Assembly (NCBI GenBank): GCA_947467345.1
Contig: CANIHD010000015.1
Span: forward strand, 1 to 64,000
Direction of reading: 5' to 3'
DNA: 64,000 bases
From: Alphaproteobacteria bacterium
Lineage (GTDB): Bacteria; Pseudomonadota; Alphaproteobacteria; Micropepsales; Micropepsaceae
Shown here one piece after another: positions 29,493-39,028 of the stretch. The notes below the pieces were generated by a model that was given only the letters and a program-made list of their open reading frames with translations, was not told where the DNA came from and made no database searches. Position numbers and translations under genes: made by a program. The stretch's first letter is position 1; every line of letters starts with the position of its first letter.

Positions 29493-30761
29493 CTAGCCGG
29501 CCAGACGCTTATTAAGTTCGGCAGGAAGAATGCTGCCATGGACGGGCTGCGACACGCGCGGATCATGGGCATCCGCGACTTCGCGAATGGGTTTGGGTTC
29601 GCCGAAGAGATAGCCCTGACCGAAATCGACATTGTAATCGAGAAGCTGCACGACGGTTTTCTCGGACTCGATGCGTTCGACGATCAGGCTTAAACCATTG
29701 CGCGCCAACAAATCTTTCAGATCCTCGGCGGCGACGGCCGCGTGGGCATTCTGCATCCCGGAGATCAGCGTTTGGGCCGGCACTTTGATATGGCGGAAGC
29801 CCAAGGCTTTCAGGCGCGCGAAATCCATGTCGAGAACGCTGACCTGATCCATCGAGAGTGCGAAGCCCAGACCAGAGAGGTACTGCAAATTCGCCTCTTC
29901 CTGATCGCCCGCTTTCAGCACGGCGCTTTGCGTAAACTCGAACACGATCTGGCCTGTCAGGTCGCGGTGATGATGCAGGAAGTCGAGGAACTGCGGAAAG
30001 AATTCCGCATCGCTCAACGTGTGACCGGAAATATTGCAGAAGACGCCGACGTCACGGCGCTTTTGCGTCAGCCGGCGCACCACCTGGATGCAACGGAAGA
30101 GAAGAAGATTGTCCACGACGCTCATCAGACCGGCAGGCGCCGCGATACGAATATATTGCGCCGGCATAATCACCCGGCCGCCTCCCGACCGAAGACGCGA
30201 AAGCGCTTCATAGAAGCGGATTTTACGCTGCGGCAGTGCGACAACAGGCTGCAAATGGAGATCGACGTGGTTTTCTTCGAGAGCGCGGCGGATGATTTCG
30301 AGCATGTCGGTTTCGCTATTGGAAGCGGCGTTGTCGGCGATCGCAGGAGTACTTCCCGGTTGGGATAAAGGCAGTGCCTGCTTTTCCGACTCGGTCTTGC
30401 GCGCGACACCGGCCGCGAATTCGCGAACCAGACTCTCGATAATATGCAATTCGCCGATGACCTTCTTTTCCTGGGCATCGGAGCGTTTGGCTAGGGCGAG
30501 AGTGATGTCCGTCACTTTCCGCCGCGTCTCTTCGAGCTCGGTCCGAATGGATGCGTTGGAGGCTCTCAGGCTCGTGAGTTCTCGCGCCATTTTCCGCTTC
30601 AGCAACCGGTTCAAAACCGTGTTTTGGATCTGCATCGCCACGACAAAAACGGCCGCACCGGACAAGAGCGCACTCGGCACATCTATCTCGATCAGCAACA
30701 ATGCCGCCGACGTAAGCGCCGCCACGAGGGCGTAAAGCAGGAGCAGAATATCGCTGGACAT
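29493..30761 (-). CDS. TipF-like membrane protein with degenerate EAL domain
   Basis: This 422-residue protein has two N-terminal membrane helices (about residues 1-45), a coiled coil (about 50-110) and a C-terminal EAL domain. The same layout is seen in TipF, a c-di-GMP receptor that positions the flagellum in Caulobacter. EAL is kept in RFYEALSRL, but later metal positions are altered: FEFTQ in place of LEITE, and SMDQVS where active enzymes have DDFG. It is probably a c-di-GMP binder rather than a phosphodiesterase. The start at 30761 is preferred because 30791 only adds a Pro-rich stretch. No flagellar genes are nearby. Confidence 0.7.
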   Translation of the reverse strand: MSSDILLLLYALVAALTSAALLLIEIDVPSALLSGAAVFVVAMQIQNTVLNRLLKRKMARELTSLRASNASIRTELEETRRKVTDITLALAKRSDAQEKKVIGELHIIESLVREFAAGVARKTESEKQALPLSQPGSTPAIADNAASNSETDMLEIIRRALEENHVDLHLQPVVALPQRKIRFYEALSRLRSGGGRVIMPAQYIRIAAPAGLMSVVDNLLLFRCIQVVRRLTQKRRDVGVFCNISGHTLSDAEFFPQFLDFLHHHRDLTGQIVFEFTQSAVLKAGDQEEANLQYLSGLGFALSMDQVSVLDMDFARLKALGFRHIKVPAQTLISGMQNAHAAVAAEDLKDLLARNGLSLIVERIESEKTVVQLLDYNVDFGQGYLFGEPKPIREVADAHDPRVSQPVHGSILPAELNKRLAG

Positions 30762-30950
30762 TGGTGCCGTCTCAGGAGGCTTCGTGGGCATCCTGGCAGC
30801 GGCAGAGTTTCCAGACGGTTAACCATAGAAGTGTCAGCAGGAAGAAGCGGCGAGCGCCACCATTCGTAAATACGAATTAACGAATATAACTATTCCCTGT
30901 TACTTGCTGGAATACAGGCAGCGGTTTCACCTTCAGCGTGCTGCATCTTG

Positions 30951-30979
30951 TGGATGGCCCGCTGTGGCGGGCCATGACA
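30951..30979 (+). repeat. Left arm of a 29-bp perfect inverted repeat
   Basis: TGGATGGCCCGCTGTGGCGG plus GCCATGACA is the exact reverse complement of 31050-31078. The arm itself contains a palindrome, GGCCCGC-TGTG-GCGGGCC, so each arm can fold alone or the two can pair around a 70-base loop. This is the design of REP/BIME-type intergenic repeats. Confidence 0.85.
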
Positions 30980-31049
30980 AATTTAAAAGCAAGCGTGCGA
31001 AATCTACTCAAGTCACCGCTTGCAACACAAAACCACACTAAATACTCGA

Positions 31050-31078
31050 TGTCATGGCCCGCCACAGCGGGCCATCCA
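31050..31078 (-). repeat. Right arm of the 29-bp perfect inverted repeat
   Basis: This arm is fully complementary to 30951-30979 and has the same internal GGCCCGC/GCGGGCC palindrome. The loop between the arms (30980-31049) is A/T-rich and shows no gene. The whole 350-base gap between the TipF-like gene and the OmpA gene holds only these repeats and the hairpin at 31109-31131. Confidence 0.85.
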
Positions 31079-31108
31079 GGTGACGCAACCACGGAGCTAG
31101 TCTCGGCA

Positions 31109-31131
31109 CCCTCTCCCACAAGGGGAGAGGG
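31109..31131. terminator. CCCTCTCC/GGAGAGGG hairpin downstream of the OmpA gene
   Basis: ACCCTCTCCCACAAGGGGAGAGGG forms an 8-bp stem just after the OmpA stop on the minus strand. There is no T-run, so it may serve as a stabilising 3' hairpin or be a dispersed repeat; similar CTCTCCCACAAGGGGAGAG elements recur in many alphaproteobacterial genomes. Confidence 0.5.
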
Positions 31132-31142
31132 ACGTTCCATCC

Positions 31143-31820
31143 TCAGCCGCGGCGCGCTTCCAGCACGATTTCCACGCGGCGATTGCGCACCTCGGTCGTG
31201 TTGTCCGGCGTTTGAATGCGCAAATTGGATTCGCCGTAGCCGCGCGGCGAGATGCGGCGGGGATCGATGCCGGAGCGTACGAGTTCATCGGCCACCGCTT
31301 CGGCACGCAGCTGCGAGAGCTGCGTATTGTGTTCGCGCGTGCCGATCGTGTCCGTGTAGCCGTTCACGCCGACATAGGTGTCGCCGTATTTCTTCACCAC
31401 GAGGCCAACCGAGCGGATGATGTCGCGCGCACGCGGCTCCAAATAGGCGGCATCGACACGAAACAGAATGTCGTCCTGCATGTTGAGATAGATATTATTG
31501 CCCTGGCGTGTGACGGACACGCCGGCCTGGCGCAATTGCTGACGCAGCTCGGCCTCCTGGTGGTCCATTTGGTTGCCGATGACGCCGCCGGCGACCGCGC
31601 CGATAGCGCCGCCGATCAAAGCGTTCTCAGTAGCGTCGCGCGGATTAGAAAGCGCGCCGATGGCTGCGCCTGCGAGACCGCCGATGACGGCACCGCGCGT
31701 CGCGTTCGAGGTTTGGGTTTGGTCCGTATACGCGTTTTGTGTCTGACAGCCCGTCAGCAGCACAGCGCACAGCGCGGCCAAACCAATGCATTTCTCACTA
31801 TTCAACATTGCATGCTCCAA
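31143..31820 (-). CDS. OmpA family lipoprotein with glycine-zipper region
   Basis: A 225-residue lipoprotein with lipobox LLTGC (CAVLLTGCQTQ). The N-terminal region has a glycine zipper (AVIGGLAGAAIGAL then NALIGGAIGAVAGGVIGNQM). The C-terminal OmpA domain binds peptidoglycan: VNGYTDTIGTREHNTQLSQL, RAEAVADELVRSGIDP, RISPRGYGESN. It resembles YiaD/Pal-like proteins that tie the outer membrane to the wall. The start may be 31820 or, four codons in, 31808 (MLNSEKC). Confidence 0.92.
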   Translation of the reverse strand: MEHAMLNSEKCIGLAALCAVLLTGCQTQNAYTDQTQTSNATRGAVIGGLAGAAIGALSNPRDATENALIGGAIGAVAGGVIGNQMDHQEAELRQQLRQAGVSVTRQGNNIYLNMQDDILFRVDAAYLEPRARDIIRSVGLVVKKYGDTYVGVNGYTDTIGTREHNTQLSQLRAEAVADELVRSGIDPRRISPRGYGESNLRIQTPDNTTEVRNRRVEIVLEARRG

Positions 31821-31943
31821 TATTTGGACGGGTGTTTCGAGAACTGATTGAAAGCCCCAAATAACCGCTCGTCGGATCCCGCCCCTCCACGATTCGCCTA
31901 TACTACGCCGAAGCGTGGCAAGATTGTGGTGCAGCGAAAACGC

Positions 31944-33065
31944 TTAATAAAGCCTGAGAATTTCCTCGGCATGTATGAAGGATAGGCCCTGCGCCTGGGC
32001 GACCGCGCCATAGGTGATGGCGCCCTTGTAGATGTTCAGGCCGGCGCGCAAATGCGGATTGTCCGCCATGGCGCGCTCGGGCCCTTTGTCCGCCAATTGG
32101 CGTATGAACGGCAGCGTGGCGTTGTTGAGCGCAAAGGTAGAGGTGCGTGCGACGGCGCCGGGCATATTGGCCACCGCGTAATGCACCACGCCATGAACCA
32201 GATAGGTCGGATTGGCGTGGGTGGTAGCGCGCGACGTTTCCGAACAGCCGCCCTGATCGATGGCGACATCGACGAGCACCGAACCCTTTTTCATCTGACC
32301 CACCATGTTTTCGGTGATCAGCTTGGGTGCTTCCGCGCCGGGCACCAGCACAGCGCCGATGACGAGATCGGCCGCGAGTACATGTTCTTCGATCGAGTCG
32401 ATGGTCGAGAAGATCGTGTGCATCCTGGCGCCGAATTGCAGATCGAGCGCGTAAAGGCGCGGCAGTGAAATATCGAGAATGGTGACATGCGCTTCCATCC
32501 CCATCGCCATGCGCGCCGCATTGGTGCCGACAACGCCGCCGCCGAGAATGACGACCCGCGCCGCCGGCACACCGGGAACGCCGCCAAGCAATTGCCCGCG
32601 CCCACCGGCTTCCATTTCCAGACAATGCGCACCGGCCTGTATCGACATGCGGCCCGCGACCTCGCTCATCGGTGCCAATAACGGCAATCCGCCTTGCGCA
32701 TCGGTGACGGTCTCGTAAGCGATGGCGACGGCACCGGAGGCCACCAGTGCTTTCGTTTGCGCCGCATCCGGCGCGAGATGAAGATAGGCTAAGAGCGTTT
32801 GCCCCGGCCGCAAGCGTTTGATCTCTTCGGGTTGCGGCTCCTTCACCTTGACGATCATGTCGGCGACGCCGAACACCTCGGCAGCGGACGACAATATAGT
32901 GGCGCCGGCGCGCACATAGATCGGATCGTCAAGACCGATGGCGGCGCCGGCATTGGTTTCGATATAGACCTGATGGCCGCATGCCGCGAGTTCGCGCACC
33001 GCGGCGGGTATCATCCCGACGCGAAATTCGCTGTTCTTGATTTCCTTGGGAACGCCGATGCGCAT
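31944..33065 (-). CDS. ald: Alanine dehydrogenase
   Basis: A 373-residue NAD-dependent enzyme interconverting L-alanine and pyruvate plus ammonia. Diagnostic segments are MRIGVPKEIKNSEFRVGMIP, the catalytic KVKEPQPEE, APMSEVAGRMSIQAGAHCLE and the NAD motif VVILGGGVVGTNAARMAMGM. The conserved aspartate and histidine lie in VDVAIDQGGCSETSRATTHA. It begins 2 bases after the stop of an omega-transaminase gene. The pair can form a cycle: the transaminase makes alanine from pyruvate and Ald regenerates pyruvate and releases ammonia. Confidence 0.97.
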   Translation of the reverse strand: MRIGVPKEIKNSEFRVGMIPAAVRELAACGHQVYIETNAGAAIGLDDPIYVRAGATILSSAAEVFGVADMIVKVKEPQPEEIKRLRPGQTLLAYLHLAPDAAQTKALVASGAVAIAYETVTDAQGGLPLLAPMSEVAGRMSIQAGAHCLEMEAGGRGQLLGGVPGVPAARVVILGGGVVGTNAARMAMGMEAHVTILDISLPRLYALDLQFGARMHTIFSTIDSIEEHVLAADLVIGAVLVPGAEAPKLITENMVGQMKKGSVLVDVAIDQGGCSETSRATTHANPTYLVHGVVHYAVANMPGAVARTSTFALNNATLPFIRQLADKGPERAMADNPHLRAGLNIYKGAITYGAVAQAQGLSFIHAEEILRLY

Positions 33066-33067
33066 TC

Positions 33068-34399
33068 TTAGCTCAGCTTTCCAAGAACTGCGCGAATGGA
33101 CTCTGCCATACGCGTGATCTCGTCGGCGCTGGCGATAAGGCTGGGCGCCAGAACCAGCGTGTCGCCCGAGAGGCGCAGCACCAGGTTTTGCTCCTTGAAC
33201 AATCTCTGCATCGCTTCGTATCCGCGCTTGCCCGGCGCACCGGAAGCGGGCTCCAACTCCACCGCTGCGGCCATGCCGATGCTACGGATATCTATGACAA
33301 AAGGTGCGCCTTTCAGGGCATGAACCGCATCTGAGAGCGCCGGTTCCAAAGCCTTGCCGCGTTCGAACAATCCCTCTTCCCGATAGAGATCGAGCGTCGC
33401 CAGCCCCGCCGCCATCGCCAGCGGATGGCCGGTATAGGTGTAGCCGTGAAAGAGATTGATCGCGTGATCATCGGCTTGCGCGAAAGCGTCGTGAATTTTT
33501 TTGGACACCAACACGCCGCCAAGCGGTACGGCGCCATTGGTGATGCCTTTGGCAAAACAGATCATGTCGGGAATGATGCCGTAACGCTCGGCCGCGAATG
33601 CATGGCCAAGTCGCCCGAAAGCGGTGATCACCTCGTCAAGGATCAGCAGCAATCCGTGGCGGTCGCATATCGCGCGCAGACGCTGCAGATAACCTTTCGG
33701 CGGAGGAAAGACGCCGCCGGATCCCGTCATAGGTTCAACGATCACAGCGGCAATGGTGTTGGCTCCGTGAACGGCGACAATGCGTTCCAGCGCGTCAGCA
33801 TAGGCGTCCCCGCCCTCCCATTCCGTCGGGGTGAAGCCGTGGCGGGCGCGGTCATAGGGCAGCGGCAAATGATCGTCCGTACCCGGAACAAGTGGGCCAT
33901 AGGCTTTGCGGTTATTGCCGATGCCGCCGACCGACAAGCCGCCGAAATTGACGCCGTGATAGGCGCGCTCGCGGCCGATCAGCCGGAACCGCTGCCCTTC
34001 GCCTTTTGCCTGAAAATAAGCGCGCGCGATCTTGAGCGCGGTGTCCGCCGCTTCCGACCCGGAATTGACGAAGAAAACATGTTCCAGCGAGGGGGGGGCC
34101 AGCGCGACAATCCGCGATGCGAGCTGAAAGACTTTGGGATGGGCGAATTGAAAGCTGGGCGCGAAATCAAGCTCGGCGGCTTGTGCTGCGATCGCACGGG
34201 CGATGGGCGCGCGCGCATGCCCGGCATTGACGCACCACAGACCCGCCATGCCGTCCAGAATTTTACGGCCTGCGACGTCCCAATAATACATGCCCTCGGC
34301 GCGCGCGAGGAGACGCGGATTGGCCTTGAAATGACGGTTGGGGGTGAACGGCATCCAGAACGCATCGAGGTCGTTCGGAACAGGCGATATATCGGTCAC
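33068..34399 (-). CDS. Omega-amino acid--pyruvate aminotransferase (class III, PLP)
   Basis: A 443-residue class III aminotransferase of the beta-alanine/omega-amino acid:pyruvate group. Features are the substrate-entry segment FWMPFTPNRHFK, the cofactor ring FVNSGSEAADTALKIAR, AYHGVNFGG, VIVEPMTGSGGV, LLILDEVITAFGRLG and the PLP lysine in ICFAKGITNGAVPLGG. It likely uses pyruvate as amino acceptor, yielding alanine. Its immediate coupling to alanine dehydrogenase supports a catabolic role for amines, beta-alanine or polyamine breakdown products. Exact donor unknown. Confidence 0.9.
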   Translation of the reverse strand: MTDISPVPNDLDAFWMPFTPNRHFKANPRLLARAEGMYYWDVAGRKILDGMAGLWCVNAGHARAPIARAIAAQAAELDFAPSFQFAHPKVFQLASRIVALAPPSLEHVFFVNSGSEAADTALKIARAYFQAKGEGQRFRLIGRERAYHGVNFGGLSVGGIGNNRKAYGPLVPGTDDHLPLPYDRARHGFTPTEWEGGDAYADALERIVAVHGANTIAAVIVEPMTGSGGVFPPPKGYLQRLRAICDRHGLLLILDEVITAFGRLGHAFAAERYGIIPDMICFAKGITNGAVPLGGVLVSKKIHDAFAQADDHAINLFHGYTYTGHPLAMAAGLATLDLYREEGLFERGKALEPALSDAVHALKGAPFVIDIRSIGMAAAVELEPASGAPGKRGYEAMQRLFKEQNLVLRLSGDTLVLAPSLIASADEITRMAESIRAVLGKLS

Positions 34400-34525
34400 G
34401 GGAGCTCTGCTGAATCAGACGCGGGGGCACTGTCGATTTCCGGGCAGGTGGCGTCAAGGAATCGCTGAGTTAGAGCTTCTTAATCCGTAACGACCGGATC
34501 ACCGCGCAAGACACGATAAATATTC

Positions 34526-34570
34526 AGAAAAAAGCGAATGACGCCGCCAGGAGGGTGGCGGCCTCATTCC
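34526..34570 (-). terminator. Rho-independent terminator after the small secreted protein gene
   Basis: On the minus strand GAATGAGGCCGCCAC ... GGCGGCGTCATTC forms a stem followed by GCTTTTTTCTG. It ends transcription of the gene at 34588-34896. Confidence 0.8.
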
Positions 34571-34587
34571 TGCCAGAGGGACAAGTT

Positions 34588-34896
34588 TTACCAGCGGTCA
34601 TTCCAGCGACCGCGATAGGGATATGCGCCGCGATAGCTCTGACGACATACCGGCCGCCACGCGACGTGACGTTGACCCCAACGATCGACCCAGACCTGGC
34701 GCACAGGGCGACATGCGCGATCACGGTAGCGATAACCCGGGTCGCCATAGGCATAGCCGGGTCCGCCGCTATTGAAGGAGAAGCCGAAGCTCGGCCCATT
34801 ATCGTAATAACGTTGCGCCATTGCCGGCGCCGGGACGGACACTGTCGTAACCGCTAGGGCGCCAACAATCAGGGCCGCCTTAAGAAGTGTAGTCAT
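34588..34896 (-). CDS. Small secreted Tyr/Arg/Gly-rich protein
   Basis: This 102-residue protein has a signal peptide ending APAMAQ. The mature part is rich in Tyr, Gly and Arg (GGPGYAYGDPGYRYRDRACR) with two Cys (RACRPV and RPVCRQ) that could form one disulfide. The W-V-DRWGQRHVAWRPVC section resembles short periplasmic proteins of alphaproteobacteria with no assigned role. It has its own terminator and lies divergent from groESL, separated by 268 bases. Real gene status is supported by the signal peptide and terminator. Confidence 0.7.
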   Translation of the reverse strand: MTTLLKAALIVGALAVTTVSVPAPAMAQRYYDNGPSFGFSFNSGGPGYAYGDPGYRYRDRACRPVRQVWVDRWGQRHVAWRPVCRQSYRGAYPYRGRWNDRW

Positions 34897-35041
34897 GGTT
34901 GCCTCCGTTTGCGTTGCTGCACCAACGCCCCTCTCGCAAGCATGATCAGGCTATGGCTTTTCGCCTGAACCCCGCCTGAACGGCAGAGGCGTCCGAATTG
35001 AAAACGCGGTTCCACTAGCGTGGTTTCGGCTGGACCTGCCC

Positions 35042-35070
35042 TTGACGGAGTCCCAGCGCTTTCCTAAGTA
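35042..35070 (+). promoter_or_regulatory. Possible groESL promoter (-35 TTGACG, -10-like TAAGTA)
   Basis: TTGACG at 35042 and TAAGTA at 35065 are spaced by 17 bases and lie just upstream of the CIRCE element, so the start point would fall inside or next to the operator. The -10 match is weak. Confidence 0.35.
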
Positions 35071-35082
35071 ACCGCCCGACGG

Positions 35083-35109
35083 CTGGCACTCGTGCATGCT
35101 GAGTGCTGC
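35083..35109 (+). promoter_or_regulatory. CIRCE operator (HrcA site) upstream of groESL
   Basis: CTGGCACTC-N9-GAGTGCTGC matches the CIRCE consensus TTAGCACTC-N9-GAGTGCTAA with the exact 9-base spacer. HrcA repressor binds CIRCE and releases it on heat shock, as in Caulobacter groESL. Confidence 0.92.
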
Positions 35110-35164
35110 CATTTTGGCACATTCCGTCTAAACGATTGAATTCACTACGCTATAGGAGGCATCA

Positions 35165-37161
<1,997 letters not shown>

Positions 37162-37195
37162 GTCCTGTTGTCATCGTCGTTTGAGTATTAGTGGC

Positions 37196-37226
37196 GAAAA
37201 GGCCGGGGCATTCCCCGGCCTTTTCT
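37196..37226 (+). terminator. Rho-independent terminator of groESL
   Basis: AAAAGGCCGGGG-CATT-CCCCGGCCTTTT is a perfect stem with a T-run, 35 bases after the groEL stop. Confidence 0.93.
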
Positions 37227-37274
37227 ATATGTGGCGCCGAAAGTGGACATTAGGCCTATGGGCGGGCGGTAAAC

Positions 37275-37299
37275 GGAACCATTACGGCGAAGATACGTT
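37275..37299 (+). promoter_or_regulatory. EcfG-type general stress promoter
   Basis: GGAAC-N16-CGTT matches the EcfG sigma consensus of alphaproteobacteria with the preferred spacer. It lies 73 bases before the start of the duplicated-domain secreted protein. Confidence 0.65.
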
Positions 37300-37372
37300 T
37301 CCTGGCTGACGCAATGTGACGGGCGCGAAAATATGCGTACCCCGAACGTGTGAAATCCAGGAGGACTCCCCC

Positions 37373-38266
37373 GTGAGAAAATCTCATTTCTTTTCCGCCG
37401 CAGCTTTTATCGGCGCGACATGTTCGATGGCCGCTCTGGCACAACCGGGCTATGGCCCGCCGGGCGGTCCGGGGCAAGGCGGTCCTGGTCCTTGGGATCG
37501 CATCGGTTCGGTGCAAATTGACAGCCGCCCCGACCGCGAAGTCGCCTACACGAATTTCGGCGGCAGCGTTGAACGCTTGGCGTTTCAAGCCAATGACGGC
37601 GACGTGACGTGCCGAAACATTTCGGTGCTGTTCGCCAATGGTCAATCGGCCGTGGTGTTCAACGGCACTTTGCAGCGCGGTCGTCAGACCGTGGTCGATA
37701 TTCCGGGTACGGCCCGCAATATTCGCCAGGTCGCTTTCAACTGCCGCGTGAATGGCCCGGCACGTCAAACCGATGTCGATATCGCCGCCGATGTCGGCCG
37801 CTATCGCGCGGAATGGCGCAACGGACCGAATTGGGAACGCCAATGGTCGCGCGTCTTCGCTTGGGCGAATGACCGCGACAACAATCGCGGCCCAGATCGT
37901 GGTCCGGATCGTGGTCCAGGACGTCCCGGACCGGGTAATGGACCTGGCGGTTGGATGCCGATCGGATCGGAACGTTTTGAAGGTCCGCGCGACCAAGAAA
38001 CGACCTATGCCGGCGCACGCGGCCAGGCCATCGAGACCGTTGGCATTCAGGCGATGGACAACGATGCGCGCTGTTCGCGCCTGACGGCGACGTTCGACAA
38101 CGGACGCACGACCGACCTCTATGTAAATCGCGGCGGCATTTTGAATCGCGGCCGCATGTATGAGGTCGATCTGCCCGGCAATCGCCGCAACCTCGAGCGG
38201 TTGGACATGACTTGCCGTGGCGAGCGCGGCCGCCCCGTCACCGTTCAAATTTCAGCCCATCGCTAA
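37373..38266 (+). CDS. Secreted protein with two similar beta domains, unknown function
   Basis: A 297-residue protein beginning at GTG 37373 after AGGAGGA; the earlier in-frame start at 37316 has no ribosome site. A signal peptide ends near MAALAQ. A Pro/Gly linker and a first domain (about 40-150) are followed by an Asp/Arg/Gly/Pro linker (RGPDRGPDRGPGRPGPG) and a second domain (about 185-297). The domains align: IGSVQIDSRPDRE/IGSERFEGPRDQE, LAFQANDGDVTCRNI/VGIQAMDNDARCSRL, LFANGQSA/TFDNGRTT, RNIRQVAFNCR/RNLERLDMTCR. Each keeps two cysteines. An internal duplication is clear. No family recognised. It is under an EcfG-like promoter. Confidence 0.75.
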   Translation: MRKSHFFSAAAFIGATCSMAALAQPGYGPPGGPGQGGPGPWDRIGSVQIDSRPDREVAYTNFGGSVERLAFQANDGDVTCRNISVLFANGQSAVVFNGTLQRGRQTVVDIPGTARNIRQVAFNCRVNGPARQTDVDIAADVGRYRAEWRNGPNWERQWSRVFAWANDRDNNRGPDRGPDRGPGRPGPGNGPGGWMPIGSERFEGPRDQETTYAGARGQAIETVGIQAMDNDARCSRLTATFDNGRTTDLYVNRGGILNRGRMYEVDLPGNRRNLERLDMTCRGERGRPVTVQISAHR

Positions 38267-38278
38267 TAGGAGCTGTCT

Positions 38279-38668
38279 ATGAAAGACCGCGATCCCATCA
38301 CAGACGACACCGACGTGTCGGATGACACGATTTTCACGGGGCCTACGAGTGTAGGCACAACGTCGAAACCGACTGTAGGCCACCGTCATTTTCATGACGC
38401 CCTGCATCCCGGCGGTATCCAGGGCGTGAAGACGACCATGGACACTGAAGGCTCGCTGGGCTCTCAAAGCGGTCCGCAGCCCAGCGGCGGCCGCACGGGA
38501 ATGGCCGAACATGTCGGCGCCGAAGATCGCTCCGGCCAGACCAGCCTCACAGACGAATTGTCTGGTGTTGAAATCGGCCATTTTGGCGAAGGCGGCACCG
38601 GCAAGCAGAATGGGCCCAAACCGAGCGGAGTTGCCCCCGCTACGCCACTTCGGATCGTTAAGCGCTGA
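38279..38668 (+). CDS. Hydrophilic, probably disordered stress-linked protein
   Basis: A 129-residue protein without cysteine, signal peptide or hydrophobic segment, rich in Gly, Thr, Ser and Asp (DTDVSDDTIFTGPTSVGTTS, GPQPSGGRTGMAEH, QNGPKPSGVAP). PQPSGG/PKPSGV-type motifs repeat. The composition suggests an intrinsically disordered cytosolic protein; no function is known. It starts 12 bases after the secreted protein gene and so is probably co-transcribed from the EcfG-like promoter. A terminator follows. Confidence 0.65.
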   Translation: MKDRDPITDDTDVSDDTIFTGPTSVGTTSKPTVGHRHFHDALHPGGIQGVKTTMDTEGSLGSQSGPQPSGGRTGMAEHVGAEDRSGQTSLTDELSGVEIGHFGEGGTGKQNGPKPSGVAPATPLRIVKR

Positions 38669-38693
38669 GTCGCGCCCAAGAGGCCCAGATCAG

Positions 38694-38732
38694 GAAGCCC
38701 GGTCGCCCCAAGCGATCGGGCTTCTTGCTTTT
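38694..38732 (+). terminator. Rho-independent terminator
   Basis: GAAGCCCGGTCGC-CCCAA-GCGATCGGGCTTC followed by TTGCTTTT, 26 bases after the upstream stop. Confidence 0.88.
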
Positions 38733-38853
38733 AGGAGTACTGCAACCCTCGCCATCGGGCGCGTGTATTTCAGGTTCTTGCATTTAAGGGGCGAGCTTCA
38801 TAGGTTCGCGCCGATTGGGGAGGCCCGCCCTTGAGGCTGCTTCCCTGGCCCTT

Positions 38854-38930
38854 GCAGTTGTAGCTCAGCTGGTTAGAGCGCCGGATTGTGGATCCGGAGG
38901 TCGGTGGTTCGAACCCACCCAACTGTACCA
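38854..38930 (+). tRNA. tRNA-His (GTG), alphaproteobacterial type
   Basis: This 77-base cloverleaf has anticodon loop TTGTGGA (GTG) and encoded CCA. The acceptor begins G1 opposite T72 and the discriminator is A73; the base before G1 is T, so no G-1 is encoded. That departs from the usual bacterial G-1:C73 but is the known pattern of many alphaproteobacteria. It borders the accessory segment that follows. Confidence 0.96.
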
Positions 38931-39028
38931 ATTGTTCATGACTGAATTCGGCAGCCAGACTTGGGACTTCGTCGCTACTTGACGTTGCGTCGCTATCGCC
39001 TGGGTAAAAGCTGTTAGTTCACCAAAGC

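Noticed and set aside
30877-31140. 87-codon frame on the minus strand in the gap before the OmpA gene
   Set aside because: It spans both arms of the inverted repeat and the CTCTCC hairpin, so its residues derive from palindromes rather than a gene.
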